In this document: positions 23,059 through 33,270 of the stretch, one piece after another
Numbering within the stretch: the stretch's first letter is position 1
Layout of the letters: every line of letters begins with the position of its first letter
NCBI GenBank assembly: GCA_019633425.1
Contig: WSUB01000075.1
Coordinates: 62,001 to 126,000, forward strand
Direction: 5' to 3'
Origin: Tulasnella sp. 424
Taxonomy: Eukaryota > Basidiomycota > Agaricomycetes > Cantharellales > Tulasnellaceae
Length of the DNA: 64,000 bases
The notes under the pieces: generated by a model
The model's database searches: none
Seen by the model: only the letters and a program-made list of their open reading frames with translations
Told to the model about the DNA's origin: nothing
Made by a program: the position numbers and the translations under genes

Positions 23059-23389
23059 TTTCCACTGGACTGCAACACCTTTGGGCTACATCGTACGACT
23101 CATCTCTACTCTACCTCCGGTTTGCTATTCGTTCGTTGCTCGTGATTTTCGCTCTCTTTCTAAACTCGCCATATAAATGTATTTGTTTTCTCCCTTATCG
23201 AACCTACCCAGTATTCCCGAGTCTTTTGTCTACCATCATCCAATTTCACGAGATACGGACTCGCTATGGTCAGGAGCGTGGATTGAAGAGCGGCAACGAG
23301 TTGGAAATAATGAGTTGGGATGATTGGCAAAAACCAAGACAAAGTTATATGACATGGACGAGACATCTGAAGCGCCGTCAAGACAAGAA

Positions 23390-24767
23390 CTACTCGCTGT
23401 CCTCATCTTCTGCCTCCTCGAGCCACTAAGAAAAGTGCAACGGTCAGGGCCGCGTTATTATTTGATGAAAGTGGTTTCTCACCTTGAGCATAGGCTCCGC
23501 TGCTTTGCGGACCTTCTTGCTGACGTCCTTGTTGACATATTTCTTGCTGACATGAGTACCCCACTGAACAATGATATCCTCCTCCAGCACATCATTCTGA
23601 TAGAACTCCATAAGGATCTTGGGTACGAGAGGGACCAATTGAGGGTAATTGACACCAACAAGGCGCTCCAAGCCGCCAAGAAGTGACTTTTCGTTGCGTT
23701 GATTCTTCTCATCTTCGGTTCCGATAGCCTATTGAACCTCAGGTTCAGTCGGGAAACTAACGGCGACGAAGAGATGCTCGACAAACCTTCTGGAACACAG
23801 GCATGTACTTCTTCAACTCGGTCATAATGTTCTCAGTGAAGAGGCACTCGACGAGGGTCTGAACAGTCTTGTGTTTGCCCTCGATGCCGAGCTCGGCCGT
23901 CTTCTCCGTCACGGTCTCTGCCGTGAGCCCCGAGCCGGAATCCTTGCTCTTGTTCTCTTCGACCCAGAGTGTCAAAGTCTCAAGAGGGCTATCTCCACCT
24001 TCGTCGCTCCCATCGTCGTCAAGGGACAGACCTGCCATGCCGCTGGCAGCAGCCTGCTCGGCAGTCGGGAGCTCGGCAGCTTCGGCTTTGAGCTTCTTCG
24101 TGAATTCGTCATCGTCGGATCCTTCGCCTCCTTCTCCTTCCTCGCCCTCTTTGCCTTCACCCCCGTTTTCGGCATTGTCGGCGGTCTTCTTCTTTTTGGC
24201 GCGCTTAGGTGGGTTTCGAATGATCCAGGTAGTAAGCTTGTGCCTCATGTCGACGCCCGTCTGAGCGCCGCAAGCTTTGCAGTCACGAAGAATATCCTCG
24301 CTCTTCGTGAGGAACAGATCCGTTTCGGGATTCTTGCAACTGCCGCAAAGAACAAATTTTTCGATGAAACCGTCAAGAAGATCTTGGAGGCGGGCGTTGT
24401 CGTGAGCGCCATTCACAATGTACTTGTCGTTTGGCTCATCCATGGACGTGAGAGCACCGAGTTCACCACCAAAGTATTTGGCAGGGTCTTCAGAGCACGG
24501 GTTAATAATGCCGAACAGGGCGACTTCATGCGGTTGTGACTCACAGGAAGGAGGACGACTCAAAGCACGAGCAACATCGGACATGTTGACCAGAACGGTC
24601 TTGATCCCGTTGCCCCTGCCTTCGATCTTAGTAACGAGAAGAGGCATTCTAAAATCCCAAATCGGTGAGACGATGGCCGCCACGTAGGATAACGAAAGCA
24701 CCCACTTGTATCGATAGAACTTGTCATCGACACCGCGGCGGATGTTAACAACTCCAGCGGAAGCCAT
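23390..24767 (-). CDS. TIF5: Translation initiation factor eIF5 (GTPase-activating protein for eIF2)
   Basis: Start ATG 24767. The spliced N-terminus [20 protein letters not shown] then [20 protein letters not shown] matches eIF5, including the arginine of the GAP region (NIRR). The zinc ribbon is [12 protein letters not shown] with CKACGAQT. A Lys-rich and acidic linker leads to the C-terminal W2/HEAT domain ending [11 protein letters not shown], the acidic-aromatic end that binds eIF2-beta and eIF1A. Two introns of exactly 57 nt (24649-24705 and 24488-24544) contain no in-frame stop, so an unspliced reading looks like one 336-codon frame; family alignment shows they must be removed. Further introns follow near 23700-23790 and 23430-23480. 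Convergent with ATG16. Confidence 0.95.
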
Positions 24768-25303
24768 ATTGGGCGATTAGTTTATTTCTGTCAACTGAAT
24801 ATCAGTGCCATGCGCGTTGCCGCTGAAAGTGAAACGACGTACGAGAAAGGAACTACTTGAACGGGTTCTGCTAAAACGCGACTCTGGCAGTAGAATTGGC
24901 TCCAAGTGCATAACCTGGCGGAAGGTTGATCTTCTGGATTGAGAAGGTATGGTGACCGTCTTCGGATGTGGTGAGGGGATGTAGCTGATGCGGGATCGAT
25001 CTGCTGCAGCAAGAGGTGTTGATGACAGACGGGTGGTGGTTTTAGTGTTGGCGTTCTTTTCGGTCTTGATGGAAATTTGTGATCGAGCTCCGGTCACGGC
25101 GATAAGAACGGAATTACGAGCATCGTGACCGCAGGCTACGAGACGACTAGAGAACCTACTACAGGGAAACAGGGTTCTCGACACCATCATCCTTTACAAT
25201 TCAGGAAGAGACTCGGACTCTGTGGTGCTGGGGACCTCCTTAAAGCCGTGGGACACCTGAACATGACTATCCGCCACCGTGCCAGTCCTAGAGTGAAACC
25301 TCA
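24768..25303 (-). other. Intergenic stretch with a possible small minus-strand gene
   Basis: A frame from 25190 starts MMVSRTLFPCSRFSSRLVAC, Arg/Ser-rich and poor in acidic residues like a mitochondrial presequence. It continues to YIPSPHPKTVTIPSQ, where an acceptor (CAATCCAG) could join KINLPPGYALGANSTARVAF and a stop at about 24877. This would be a small mitochondrial-type protein of unknown function. The model has no family support. The remaining sequence is eIF5 promoter. Confidence 0.3.
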
Positions 25304-26463
25304 TTAAGAACAGAATTGGGTGTGCAGTGTCTGTCCCTTGACCCACCAATACTCAATGTCCGTATAGACGCAGAATACCGTGTTCCAAGGAGTCCGACAG
25401 GCGTAATTGATCAAAGGCTGCATGTCGGCATCGCCGATGGCTCTCGCCTCCGTATCCACTTGAATCCATATCTTAAGCACATCCAGAGTCCCGAGCTCAG
25501 ATTTCGAAAGGGGTTCCATCAGTTGAACAAGTTCAGATCGCTTGAATACCAGCTGTAGGACTTCTACATTCTCGGCGGCGTTTATGACATGACTTGCAAC
25601 GTCGTTTTCAAGACCAAGTAACGAGTCAAGACGTAGGTCGAAAACGTTCGGCATTTTACCTGGGAGCTCGTGAGGATGCTCGATGTGCGTGAGGTCGCAG
25701 TTATATAGACTGAGGGAAAGGATGTTGACAGGGTCAAAGGAATGAAGAAAATCGAGTATGTCTGGATGCTGAAGTCCGGAATAGTCCATAGTGAGGCTTT
25801 CTAGGTTCGGGAAGAAATATTCGTCTGATCCTCCTTGTGAGAGCATCGTTTCCGATAAGATTCGGAACGGCGGTAGCCGACCTCCATCGCTTGGCCTTCT
25901 TCCTGCAATTTTGGGGAGAGCTTTTCTTGTCAAGGATAACTCTTTCAAAGAGTTGTGGCAGCTGAGAAGAAGGACTCGGAGGCAATGTTCAAAGTGTGAG
26001 GTCGGTTCGATAGCAACAGCCAAGGAGATAATCTCCACCTCAGGAGAAGTATCAATTAGGGGGTAGCAATTGCGAATATGACCCAGGAGAGCGTCAATGC
26101 CTTTTGTGGATTTTACTTTTACGTGGAGGAGTTCGAGTCCGCAAGCAGCCGCTCGCCAAGCCGAACAGACCGAGGAGAGAGGAAGTATGACTTGGACTGA
26201 TGGGAGAGGAGTTCCAACAGTAGGGCTGCTCGCATGCAATTCTTCCGCCTCTTCGAGTACCGTTTGGAATATCTTTCGGAGGATCGTGATAGTGCTATAA
26301 TCTGTTCGACTGAAAATGGGCACTTGGACTGGGGAACCACGAGCTGGGTAGGGTCGATTAGTCTGGTTCTCGCCCAAAAACGCAATTGGCTAGATTTACC
26401 TGTAGAACCGGAGCCCGATCTCGATGAGCTTGGGCGCTTCATCCTGTAGACCACCGACGCCAT
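25304..26463 (-). CDS. F-box-like protein with leucine-rich C-terminal region
   Basis: Exon 1 (26463 down to about 26399) encodes MASVVYRMKRPSSSRSGSGS; after a GTAAAT donor and a CCCCAG acceptor the main exon continues VQVPIFSRTDYSTITILRKI then FQTVLEEAEELHASS, and LSSVCSAWRAAACG, the pattern of a degenerate F-box as found in many Agaricomycete proteins. The rest has leucine-rich blocks (NSLKELSLTRK, FFPNLESLTMDYSGLQHPD, VNILSLSLYNCDLTHIE, LDVLKIWIQVD) and ends TLHTQFCS. It may be an SCF substrate adaptor; the target is unknown. It belongs to a different subfamily from the array at 52-64 kb. Its 5' end is duplicated at about 28320-28470. Confidence 0.72.
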
Positions 26464-26956
26464 TCTGGAGTGTCGTGGAGGTAAACAAACTGGGTGAAAG
26501 TGATCACGTGAGGTGGAAACGACACCTTATCTAACCACCGACGGATGAAGAAGCGTCGCAGCACCATCAGGTGGCAAGGAAGTCTGATTGTTGGTCCCGG
26601 TGCCTGCGCACCGCAGTGGGCTGATAGAAGCCAGCAGACCCGAACCTCACGACTCCATATCGTCGACCACTGGCACCAGGGACAGGAAGCGCGAACCTTG
26701 GCGTCTTTCTCGTTGGTAGTTGAATATTTGCCGGCTAGCCTGTAGGCGCTCTCATGGCTAATCTGACAAACGTGCGTTCGCTTTGCTCGTCTTACTTAGA
26801 TAGTGGGAAGGACGAACGTTGCTGGATCTTTAGGCCGGAGAACCTTCGGTAATGAAACCATGAGGCCGATGCCACCCCTTGCCACGACGACCGCGCCGCA
26901 GTTTCAACATCCCGCTTAAAAGTCTGCAAGCGCCGTCGAGGATCAGGGAACCAGCA

Positions 26957-27729
26957 ATGGACGATCCGCCAAAATCCTCACCGCCGCCAATTGCTGACGA
27001 TATGATTCGCCTCAATTGGACGAGGAACAACGTCTTCAATACCATCATCTCCTCTGAAGACAACGAGATTATGTACGAAGTATCGACCCCCAATCGTTAC
27101 GCGATCAAAGGCCGTGTTACAACGATCTCGAAGATGGACAAGTCCTCGGGACAAAAGGTCTTTGCAGGAGAAATTGCTTGGAAAGCATTGAGAGGTCGGA
27201 CATTAGTTCGCATTGGATGGCAAAACTGCGAATGGATGCAGGTTCAAAACTGGCTAACTAACCCAAAGGAGGGTATGTCCACGTGAGTCTTGCGATTTGA
27301 AGCTATTTTTTTCCCCTTTATTCTTTTTTCGGATAGCCTGTGCAAAATCGATTGTTTGACGAATTTCATTCCACCAGGGCCAGAACCTTCACGGGAGCTC
27401 AAGGCGCTCAGTACAGATGGAAAGGCCGTGGTCTCAAACCACATGTCCGTATCTTTATCAGTATCGCTGGAGCCTGCTCGTGCTGATTCAAACAATGCAG
27501 TTGACGTCCTCCGAGAGCCCCCCGGAAGGACGGAGTCCCTCCCTGGCCATATTCCATCACCTATTCGTGAAGGGGCCCAGCCCGGCTTACTTGGAAGTCT
27601 CCGCCAGTGTGATACCAAGTCTGGATTATATTCTGGGTGAGCCGTGCTTGCCTCCAGGGCTGGTTTCATGCTCACCTAGTGTGACCCCAAGTCGCTTTGC
27701 TCATCTTGGAAAAGTTCCGACGAGACTAA
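26957..27729 (+). CDS. DUF6593-family protein, copy 1
   Basis: Four exons. Exon 1 starts MDDPPKSSPPPIADD and carries MIRLNWTRNNVFNTIISSED then NEIMYEVSTP, GRVTTISKMDKSS and EIAWKALRGRTLVRIG; exon 2 encodes ARTFTGAQGAQYRWKGRGLK; exon 3 GRSPSLAIFHHLFVKGPSPA then YLEVSASVIPSLDYIL; exon 4 VALLILEKFRRD and stop at 27727-27729. The order 'strand-rich start, YRWK, AYLEV, LDYIL, EKxRRD' is typical for DUF6593, a large beta-rich family of unknown function in mushrooms and relatives. An upstream in-frame ATG at 26879 is not conserved in copy 2, so 26957 was preferred. Divergent from the F-box gene; about 60% or more identical to copy 2 by eye. Confidence 0.82.
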
Positions 27730-28053
27730 AAAGAAGCTTCAGCTGTATATTCGGGACTGTTGTGTTAATACGCGATGGAAGACGATGAATCGAAGGGGGG
27801 GGGGCTTAATTTTCGTCACAGAGCAAGGGGAGCCTCAAAGGGAACATAATCTAATCAACCGGGTTCAGTCCGTCAGACCTCTAAATCCTTTGTATAGTCC
27901 AGAACCACCAATCCATTATAAGAAATGTATTTACTTATAATTTCACGGGCTCCGAAAGCCCGCATTAGATCACCAGGCCCGTCGCCCATCTCACCGACAA
28001 TGTTATAAGAGGTCACCTCATTCGTATGCATACTCGTTACCTCGAGCACCGGC

Positions 28054-28317
28054 GAACATGGCAGCAACCGGTGAGTGCGGGTTTCTCCCACTTCGTTCAA
28101 GTTAGCACTGAGTATCTCAACAGCCCGTGGAGAACCCAATCATTCTCTGACATCGCATGATATCCAAACTTGAGTCCAGATGATCCGTCAACATGTGGAA
28201 GACTCGGCGCGTTTGTCCCCAGCTTGTACGCACGATTCGTCTCAAGGACCGATCATTTACCATCCTATTTCTATCAACCTCCTCAGTGACAGAGGGCTTC
28301 CTTCCCGCACAGAGTGG
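28054..28317 (+). pseudogene. Truncated 5' copy of the glutathione S-transferase gene
   Basis: The ATG, first exon and GTGAGT donor match those of the intact GST at 30265. The second exon equivalent has a two-base loss in the ILYD segment, giving a frameshift and early stops. The exon 3 equivalent (GLPSRTEWI) breaks off and runs directly into sequence homologous to the F-box gene. It is the left-over of the tandem duplication. Confidence 0.85.
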
Positions 28318-28480
28318 ATAGGACAGGAAAACTGCCACGAGCTGAGTAGGCTCGATTAGCCTTGTTCTCGCCCAATAATGCAGTTGGCTCAATTTACCAG
28401 TAGGTCCTTTGCTCTCGATTAACTTGGGTACTTCGGTCTGTAGACCACGGACACCATTCTGGGGGGTTGTGGAGGTAAAC
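28318..28480 (-). pseudogene. Truncated 5' copy of the F-box gene
   Basis: It matches the first exon and first intron of the F-box gene at 26463-26320, including the GTAAAT donor and the block coding SQLHYWARTRLIEPTQLV in the intron-reading frame. The start-codon frame reaches a stop after about ten codons, and the main exon with the F-box is absent. Confidence 0.8.
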
Positions 28481-28918
28481 AAACTGCGTGAAAACGGTCA
28501 CATGAGGCGGAAGGAAGCGTCCTATCTGACTACCATCACCGAGCGGACAAAGAAGCGTCACAATAAAGGCACCATCAGGAAGTCTGATCGTTGGTCCCGG
28601 TGCCTGCGCACCGCAGTGGGCTGATGGAAGTCGGCCGACCCGAACCTCAGGCCTCCATATCGTCGACCACGAATTCGACCATTCCCATCTTCCTCATTGG
28701 TAGTTGGATGCCAGCTGTCCTGTAGGCGCTCCGATGGCGGACGTGAAAAAAAGCGTTTGCTTTGCTGATGAGAAGGACGAACGTTGCGGGATCTATGGGC
28801 CGGAGAACCTTCGGTGATGATGCCCGTGGGGCCACCCCTTTGCACGACAACCGCGCCGCAGCTCCGACGTTCCGATTAAAAAGCCTGGGAGCTCCTGTCG
28901 AGGACCAATGAGTCAGCA

Positions 28919-29673
28919 ATGGACGGTCCCTCAAGATCCTCAAGTGGCTCGTCGCCACCAATTGCTGGCGACATGATTCGCCTCAATTGGACGAGGAACA
29001 GTGTCTACAACACCATCATCTCCTCCGAAGACAACGAGATCATGTACGAAGTATCGACCCCCAATGTTTACTCGATTACAGGCCGTGTAACAACAATCTC
29101 GAAAATGGATAAGTCTTCGGGAGAAAAGATCTTTGCAGGAGAAATTGCTTGGAAAGTAGTGCGAAGTTGGACAGCAGTTCGCATTGGATGGCAACACTGT
29201 GAATGGACGCAGGTTGAAGACTGGCTAAATAACCCAAAGGGTATCTCAACGTGAGCCTTACGAGTTGGAGCTTTCTTGATAGCCTTTCCAAAATCGATCG
29301 GTTGACGAACTTCACTTCATCAGGGCGAAAACTTTCGCGGGAGCTCAGGGGGCTCAGTATCGATGGAAAATCCGTAATCTCAAGCATCATGTCCGTACTT
29401 CTATTAGCATTGTCGAAACTTGCCAGTGCTAACTCAGACGATGTAGTTGACATCCCCCACTGACCCTACAGAAGGACGGAGTCCCTCTCTGGCCATATTC
29501 CATTGCCCGTTCTTGAAAGGGCTCAGCCCAGCTTACTTGGAAGTATCTTCCAGTGTGATACAAAGTCTGGATTATATTTTGGGTAAGCCGTGTCTACCTT
29601 CACAGCTGGTTTCATACTCACCTGGTGTGACCAAGTTGCTTTGCTCATCCTGGAAAAGGATCGACGAGACTAA
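28919..29673 (+). CDS. DUF6593-family protein, copy 2
   Basis: It has the same four-exon structure as copy 1. Exon 1 starts MDGPSRSSSGSSPPIAGD and MIRLNWTRNSVYNTIISSED; exon 2 AKTFAGAQGAQYRWKIRNLK; exon 3 GRSPSLAIFHCPFLKGLSPA then YLEVSSSVIQSLDYIL; exon 4 VALLILEKDRRD, stop 29671-29673. The intron before exon 3 has a clear branch site (TGCTAAC) and a GTAG acceptor. All reading frames are intact, so both copies seem functional. Differences to copy 1 concentrate in the N-terminus and in the GRGLKP/IRNLKH segment. Function unknown. Confidence 0.82.
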
Positions 29674-29944
29674 AGATTTTTGCGAAGAAGCTTCCGCTGT
29701 ATATTAAGGATTGTTTTGAGTGGAGTATTATTATGTGATTGAGGACGATGTATCGAAGGTGAGGCTTTGTTTTCGTCACAGAGCAAAGGGAGCCTCAGGG
29801 GGAACACTATCTAATCAACCGGGTTCAGTCCGCCAGACCTCCAAAATCCTTGTATATTTCAGAATCCTTAATTAATTATGAGAAATGAATCTCTTTATAA
29901 TTTTACGGGCTCCGGAAGGCCGCGTTAGATCACATGGCAGACTC

Positions 29945-30190
29945 TTTCTGGTGACAATCCTTCAAAGATTTCGGCATTCCCTCCGACGAACGTTCTGAGT
30001 CCGAATACCGAATGTCTCCAATTTGGCGATGGGAAATCCGAACCTGAATATTGTCTGGAGTCGGACGAATCATCTTCGAATGCCGGCACGGCTTCGCTAA
30101 AGTGGCAAGACCAAAGGAGAGATGACTAATGTTTTTCTCATCAAGCCGGCCAATAGTGGAGGTTCGGTGAAGGCGCCCAGTCGGGCCAGT
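29945..30190. other. Segment present only in duplication unit B
   Basis: This stretch between the DUF6593 3' flank and the GST promoter interrupts the alignment to unit A. No terminal inverted repeats or target-site duplication were recognised. It may be an insertion in B or a deletion in A. Confidence 0.6.
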
Positions 30191-30210
30191 TGCACATCTA
30201 CTGACAACGG

Positions 30211-30218
30211 TATAAAAG
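30211..30218 (+). promoter_or_regulatory. TATA box of the GST gene
   Basis: TATAAAAG lies 47-54 bp upstream of the GST start codon. The corresponding site in the truncated copy of unit A reads TTATAAGAG, which weakens the motif. Confidence 0.6.
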
Positions 30219-30264
30219 GCCACCTCATTTGTATGCACATTCGTTACCCCGAGCACTAGCGAAC

Positions 30265-31203
30265 ATGGCAGCAACCGGTGAGTCCGCGTTTCCACGTCGT
30301 GCGAGTTGGCAAGTACTGAGTATCTCAACGCCCAGCGGAAAACCCAATCATTCTCTATGACATCGCATCTAAACTTGATTCCAAATGCTGGTCCCCCAAC
30401 ATGTGGAAGACTCGGTACGTTTATCCCCAGCTTGTACGCACGATTTGGCTCAAGGGCTGATCATTACCCATCCCATTTCTATCAGCCTTCTTCTCAACTA
30501 CAAAGGGCTTCCTTACCGCACAGAGTGGATATCATACCCCGACATTGAAGGCACATTTAAAAGTCTAGGTATCGAGCCTAGTGGCCTGAAAGCCGATGGC
30601 AGCGGCAGACCTCACTACACTTGTCCTTCCATCATCGATCCGACGTCCCCGAAACCTTCTATGGTCACCGAATCGACCGCAATAGCACAGTACCTGGAGG
30701 ACGCATATCCAGAGGTGCAACCGAGGGTCTTTCTCGAAGGAACGAGGGACGCCCAGTTGGAGTTTATCAAAGACGCCATGCCTCTTGTTGGCGTACCCGG
30801 AATCAAGCTCATCCTCCCTCAAGTGCCCGGAATGTTGGTGGATCCTCGCGGTAGCGAATACTTCGAGCGAACGCGCACTGTCAACTACGGTAAACCGTTG
30901 CAGGAACTTTGCTCGACCGGAAGTGAGGAGAGAAAGAAGGCTTGGGAGGATTTCAAGGAGGGTTTGGACAAGGTTGCGGAGATCTACGACAGGAACACGG
31001 AGGGAAAAGGCGAGTACTTCACGGGGGACGCAATCAGCTACGTGGACATTTGGTTGGCAGCTCTCTTCATATGGTGCAAAGTTCCCTGCGATCGAGATCC
31101 CGAGCTGGGGATTAAGCGTGTTTGGGATGTCGTCGAGAAGCTAAACGATGGCAGATGGGCCAGGTTGATGCATAAGTTTGATGATTATTTGCAAGTTCTG
31201 TAA
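30265..31203 (+). CDS. Glutathione S-transferase, fungal GSTFuA/etherase-like
   Basis: Exon 1 encodes MAAT; exon 2 continues AENPIILYDIASKLDSK and CWSPNMWKTR; exon 3 from a CTATCAG acceptor reads LLLNYKGLPYRTEWISYPDI, the thioredoxin-fold N-terminus (IILYD...WSPNxWKTRxxLNYKGLPYxTEWxxYPDI) typical for the fungal GSTFuA/LigE-like class. The glutathione-binding segment is MVTESTAIAQYLEDAYP. The helical C-terminal domain contains ERKKAWEDFKEGLDKVAEIY and SYVDIWLAALFIW. It probably conjugates glutathione to, or binds, wood-derived or other xenobiotic compounds in the cytosol. Stop 31201-31203. Its 5' end is duplicated as a pseudogene at 28054. Confidence 0.9.
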
Positions 31204-32105
31204 TTAATCGGCGGGACAGGTAGTGAATAATGTATGTCTCTTGCGAACCTCCTGGTCTGCAACGACTGTGGGTATTCTGCTGAGGTTGCATTATGGGAAT
31301 GGGTGCTTGAGAAAGATTGGTCGCGCGCCGCCGCCTTTGCGGTGCCTCCCAAAGCTTGATGATAGACGCCAACGCCTCTCGCTCGTAGAAGGAACCGAAA
31401 AGAACGCTCACGCAAAGGATACCATAATTTCATTTCTACTAACAACATATCGAGAACGAGCAACCATATCTTCTGAGTAAGTGAAATTCGAGCTGAGAAA
31501 CTGTGTTCTCAGAGCTCTAAGTCCATTGAGGAAAGACAACGACGAAAAAGATAAGAACGGATATAACTGCGACCACACGTTTGCTGCTAGGCAAACCTAG
31601 TCAACGTCCCGTTGTGGTATGAGGAAAGCGATCGAGAAAAAGAGGACATAACGATGCGAGAAATGGAAGTGGCGAACGGCCAAAGATAACTTAATCTGAG
31701 CGCGGGGGTGCGAGAAGGCGGGGAAGGGAAGTTGATTGGAAAAGTTGAGAAAGAGACACAAATGCGGAAGGAGCAATCAGAATGCGGAAACTTTTGGCTT
31801 TGATGATGGTGAGAAATGATAGGAATGACGATAAAAAGCTTGCTGAATTCGGAGTTGGCTGTGGATAAAGATGCTAGTCAGTCACGTCGATTCCAATCAA
31901 AGTCCATCTCATCGCTTTTGGCTTACAAGAGCATATCTGAGTAGCTTAGCATATTTACAGCTCCATGGAGTTCCATATCGAGACGACCTAAATGTCCCAG
32001 GAAGGCCCATTTGCAAGCTCCCGACCCAACCTTTCCACCTGGGAGATCTTTTCACGCATCGACAACTGATGAAACAGACCCTGATTAGCATCCCTCTAGG
32101 CAAGA
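31204..32105. other. Intergenic stretch, no gene seen
   Basis: Purine-rich on the plus strand around 31480-31780. No frame with a recognisable product. It lies between convergent gene ends. Confidence 0.5.
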
Positions 32106-33270
32106 TTACAGGCGTAAGGACGAGATAGGGGACGAGCAACGGAGAAACCAGGGGCACGAGGTTACCCTGGTTCCTGGGGGTGGAGGACGCATGGGGTCAA
32201 GGTTCACACCAGGCGAAGATGACGTTTCTCCGTCTGGTCGCTTACCCCAAGCCATCCACTGCGTCGGACAGACGCAACAGACGATGGAGAACGTGGTTGA
32301 AACCTTGAAGGCGATGTCCAGAAGGCTCACCTCAAAGAAGGCCTTGGCCTTGGAATTTTTCACGTGGCTCCATTTAGGTTTCTTGACTAACTTGCCGAAC
32401 CAGAGCTGAGTGTCTTGCGAGAATGTCCCAGGTAGGGAATCTGCAAATGAATCTGCAAAGTATAGTGTCGTCAAGACGGCGATGGCAAAGGAGAGATGGG
32501 CGCTGCGAGAGGAGAATGCGACGATGCTCACCTGGGTCGTTTATTGCCAGCGCCCCCTCGGCGATCATTTGCTCGACCTTCTCCCTCCATTCTTCAGCGA
32601 CAGCTGCCCTCTCTCTCCTCTCGTTCCTTCCTTGCCGCCCCCTGCTCCTACTCCTTTCTCGGCTCTGTAGCCTACATCCACTCCTACCGTCCCAGAGCTC
32701 CGCCTCAGGAGGTGAATCGACGGGGGTCTCGATGTCCTCCGTCCGGCTCAATAACAGCCTCTTCACGGGCAGCTTCTCCCTCCACCTCCTAACGCGGTGC
32801 TCCGAGGAGTAGACGTGGTCATGTTCTTTTCTCCAGGCGAGCTTCTTGTCCTTGAAGGGATCGTCGGAGGCGATGCTTTCGTCCCCTGCTGCTTCCCACT
32901 CCCAGGTGTTGTCGCCCTGAGGATTATTCCAGTCGTCGATGGGAAGTCCCCAAGAGGCTTCAATGGGGGAGGCGTCGGGATCCCATACTGCTACATGGTT
33001 ATTGTCGTCGAGGACCGGGGGAGTAGCAAGAGAGTGGCTACCTGAGCCATTAGGAACATCTACAAAAGTCGGGGATCAGCACGTAAACGGCGAACACGAA
33101 CGTAAAACGAACCAGTCGAGTGCTTATTCTCGTCGGATATGTTCTTCGTCGCTATAGATAAGGAGCGGTTCAGCGCTCGCTGAGTACGATGTCGAGCGCC
33201 TAGAGAACCAGTCTAGCCTAAAATACTCACTTCGGGATGTCTTTCCCCTTCCGCGGTTGATGCGAGCCAT
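32106..33270 (-). CDS. Hypothetical charged protein
   Basis: Start 33270 (MARINRGRGK), then short exons with SDEEHI-type and DVPNGSG segments and a long exon reading VLDDNNHVAVWDPDASPIEA, EASWGLPIDDWNNPQGDNTW, KAWRKEHDHVYSSEHRVRRW-like and ETPVDSPPEAELWDGRSG, followed by an Arg/Ser/Glu-rich helix (SRERSRSRGRQGRNERRERA, VAEEWREKVEQMIAEG). A further exon after a TTTGCAG acceptor gives GTFSQDTQLWFGKLVKKPKW. The composition is consistent along the frame and the splice sites are standard, so this is very likely a real gene. No family was recognised. The 3' end (from about 32340 to the stop near 32106) is a guess. Confidence 0.55.

Larger units (their letters stand above)
26320..28317. repeat. Tandem duplication, unit A
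   Basis: It contains the 5' end of the F-box gene, the first DUF6593 gene and a truncated GST 5' end. It aligns in order with unit B (28318-30500). Unit A ends inside GST exon 3. Confidence 0.85.
28318..30500. repeat. Tandem duplication, unit B
   Basis: It repeats unit A (26320-28317): F-box 5' fragment, DUF6593 gene, shared 3' flank, GST promoter and first exons. About 240 bp at 29945-30190 have no counterpart in unit A. Confidence 0.85.

Noticed and set aside
23871..24539. Plus-strand frames of 222 and 131 codons opposite eIF5.
   Set aside because: Antisense shadows of the GC-balanced, acidic linker region of eIF5.
25304..26377. F-box gene at 25.3 kb considered as an eighth member of the 52-64 kb array.
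   Set aside because: It shares only the general F-box and LRR style; none of the array-specific blocks (DKPASFNFAKLC, SKDDLQVIEVSH) is present and it has an intron.
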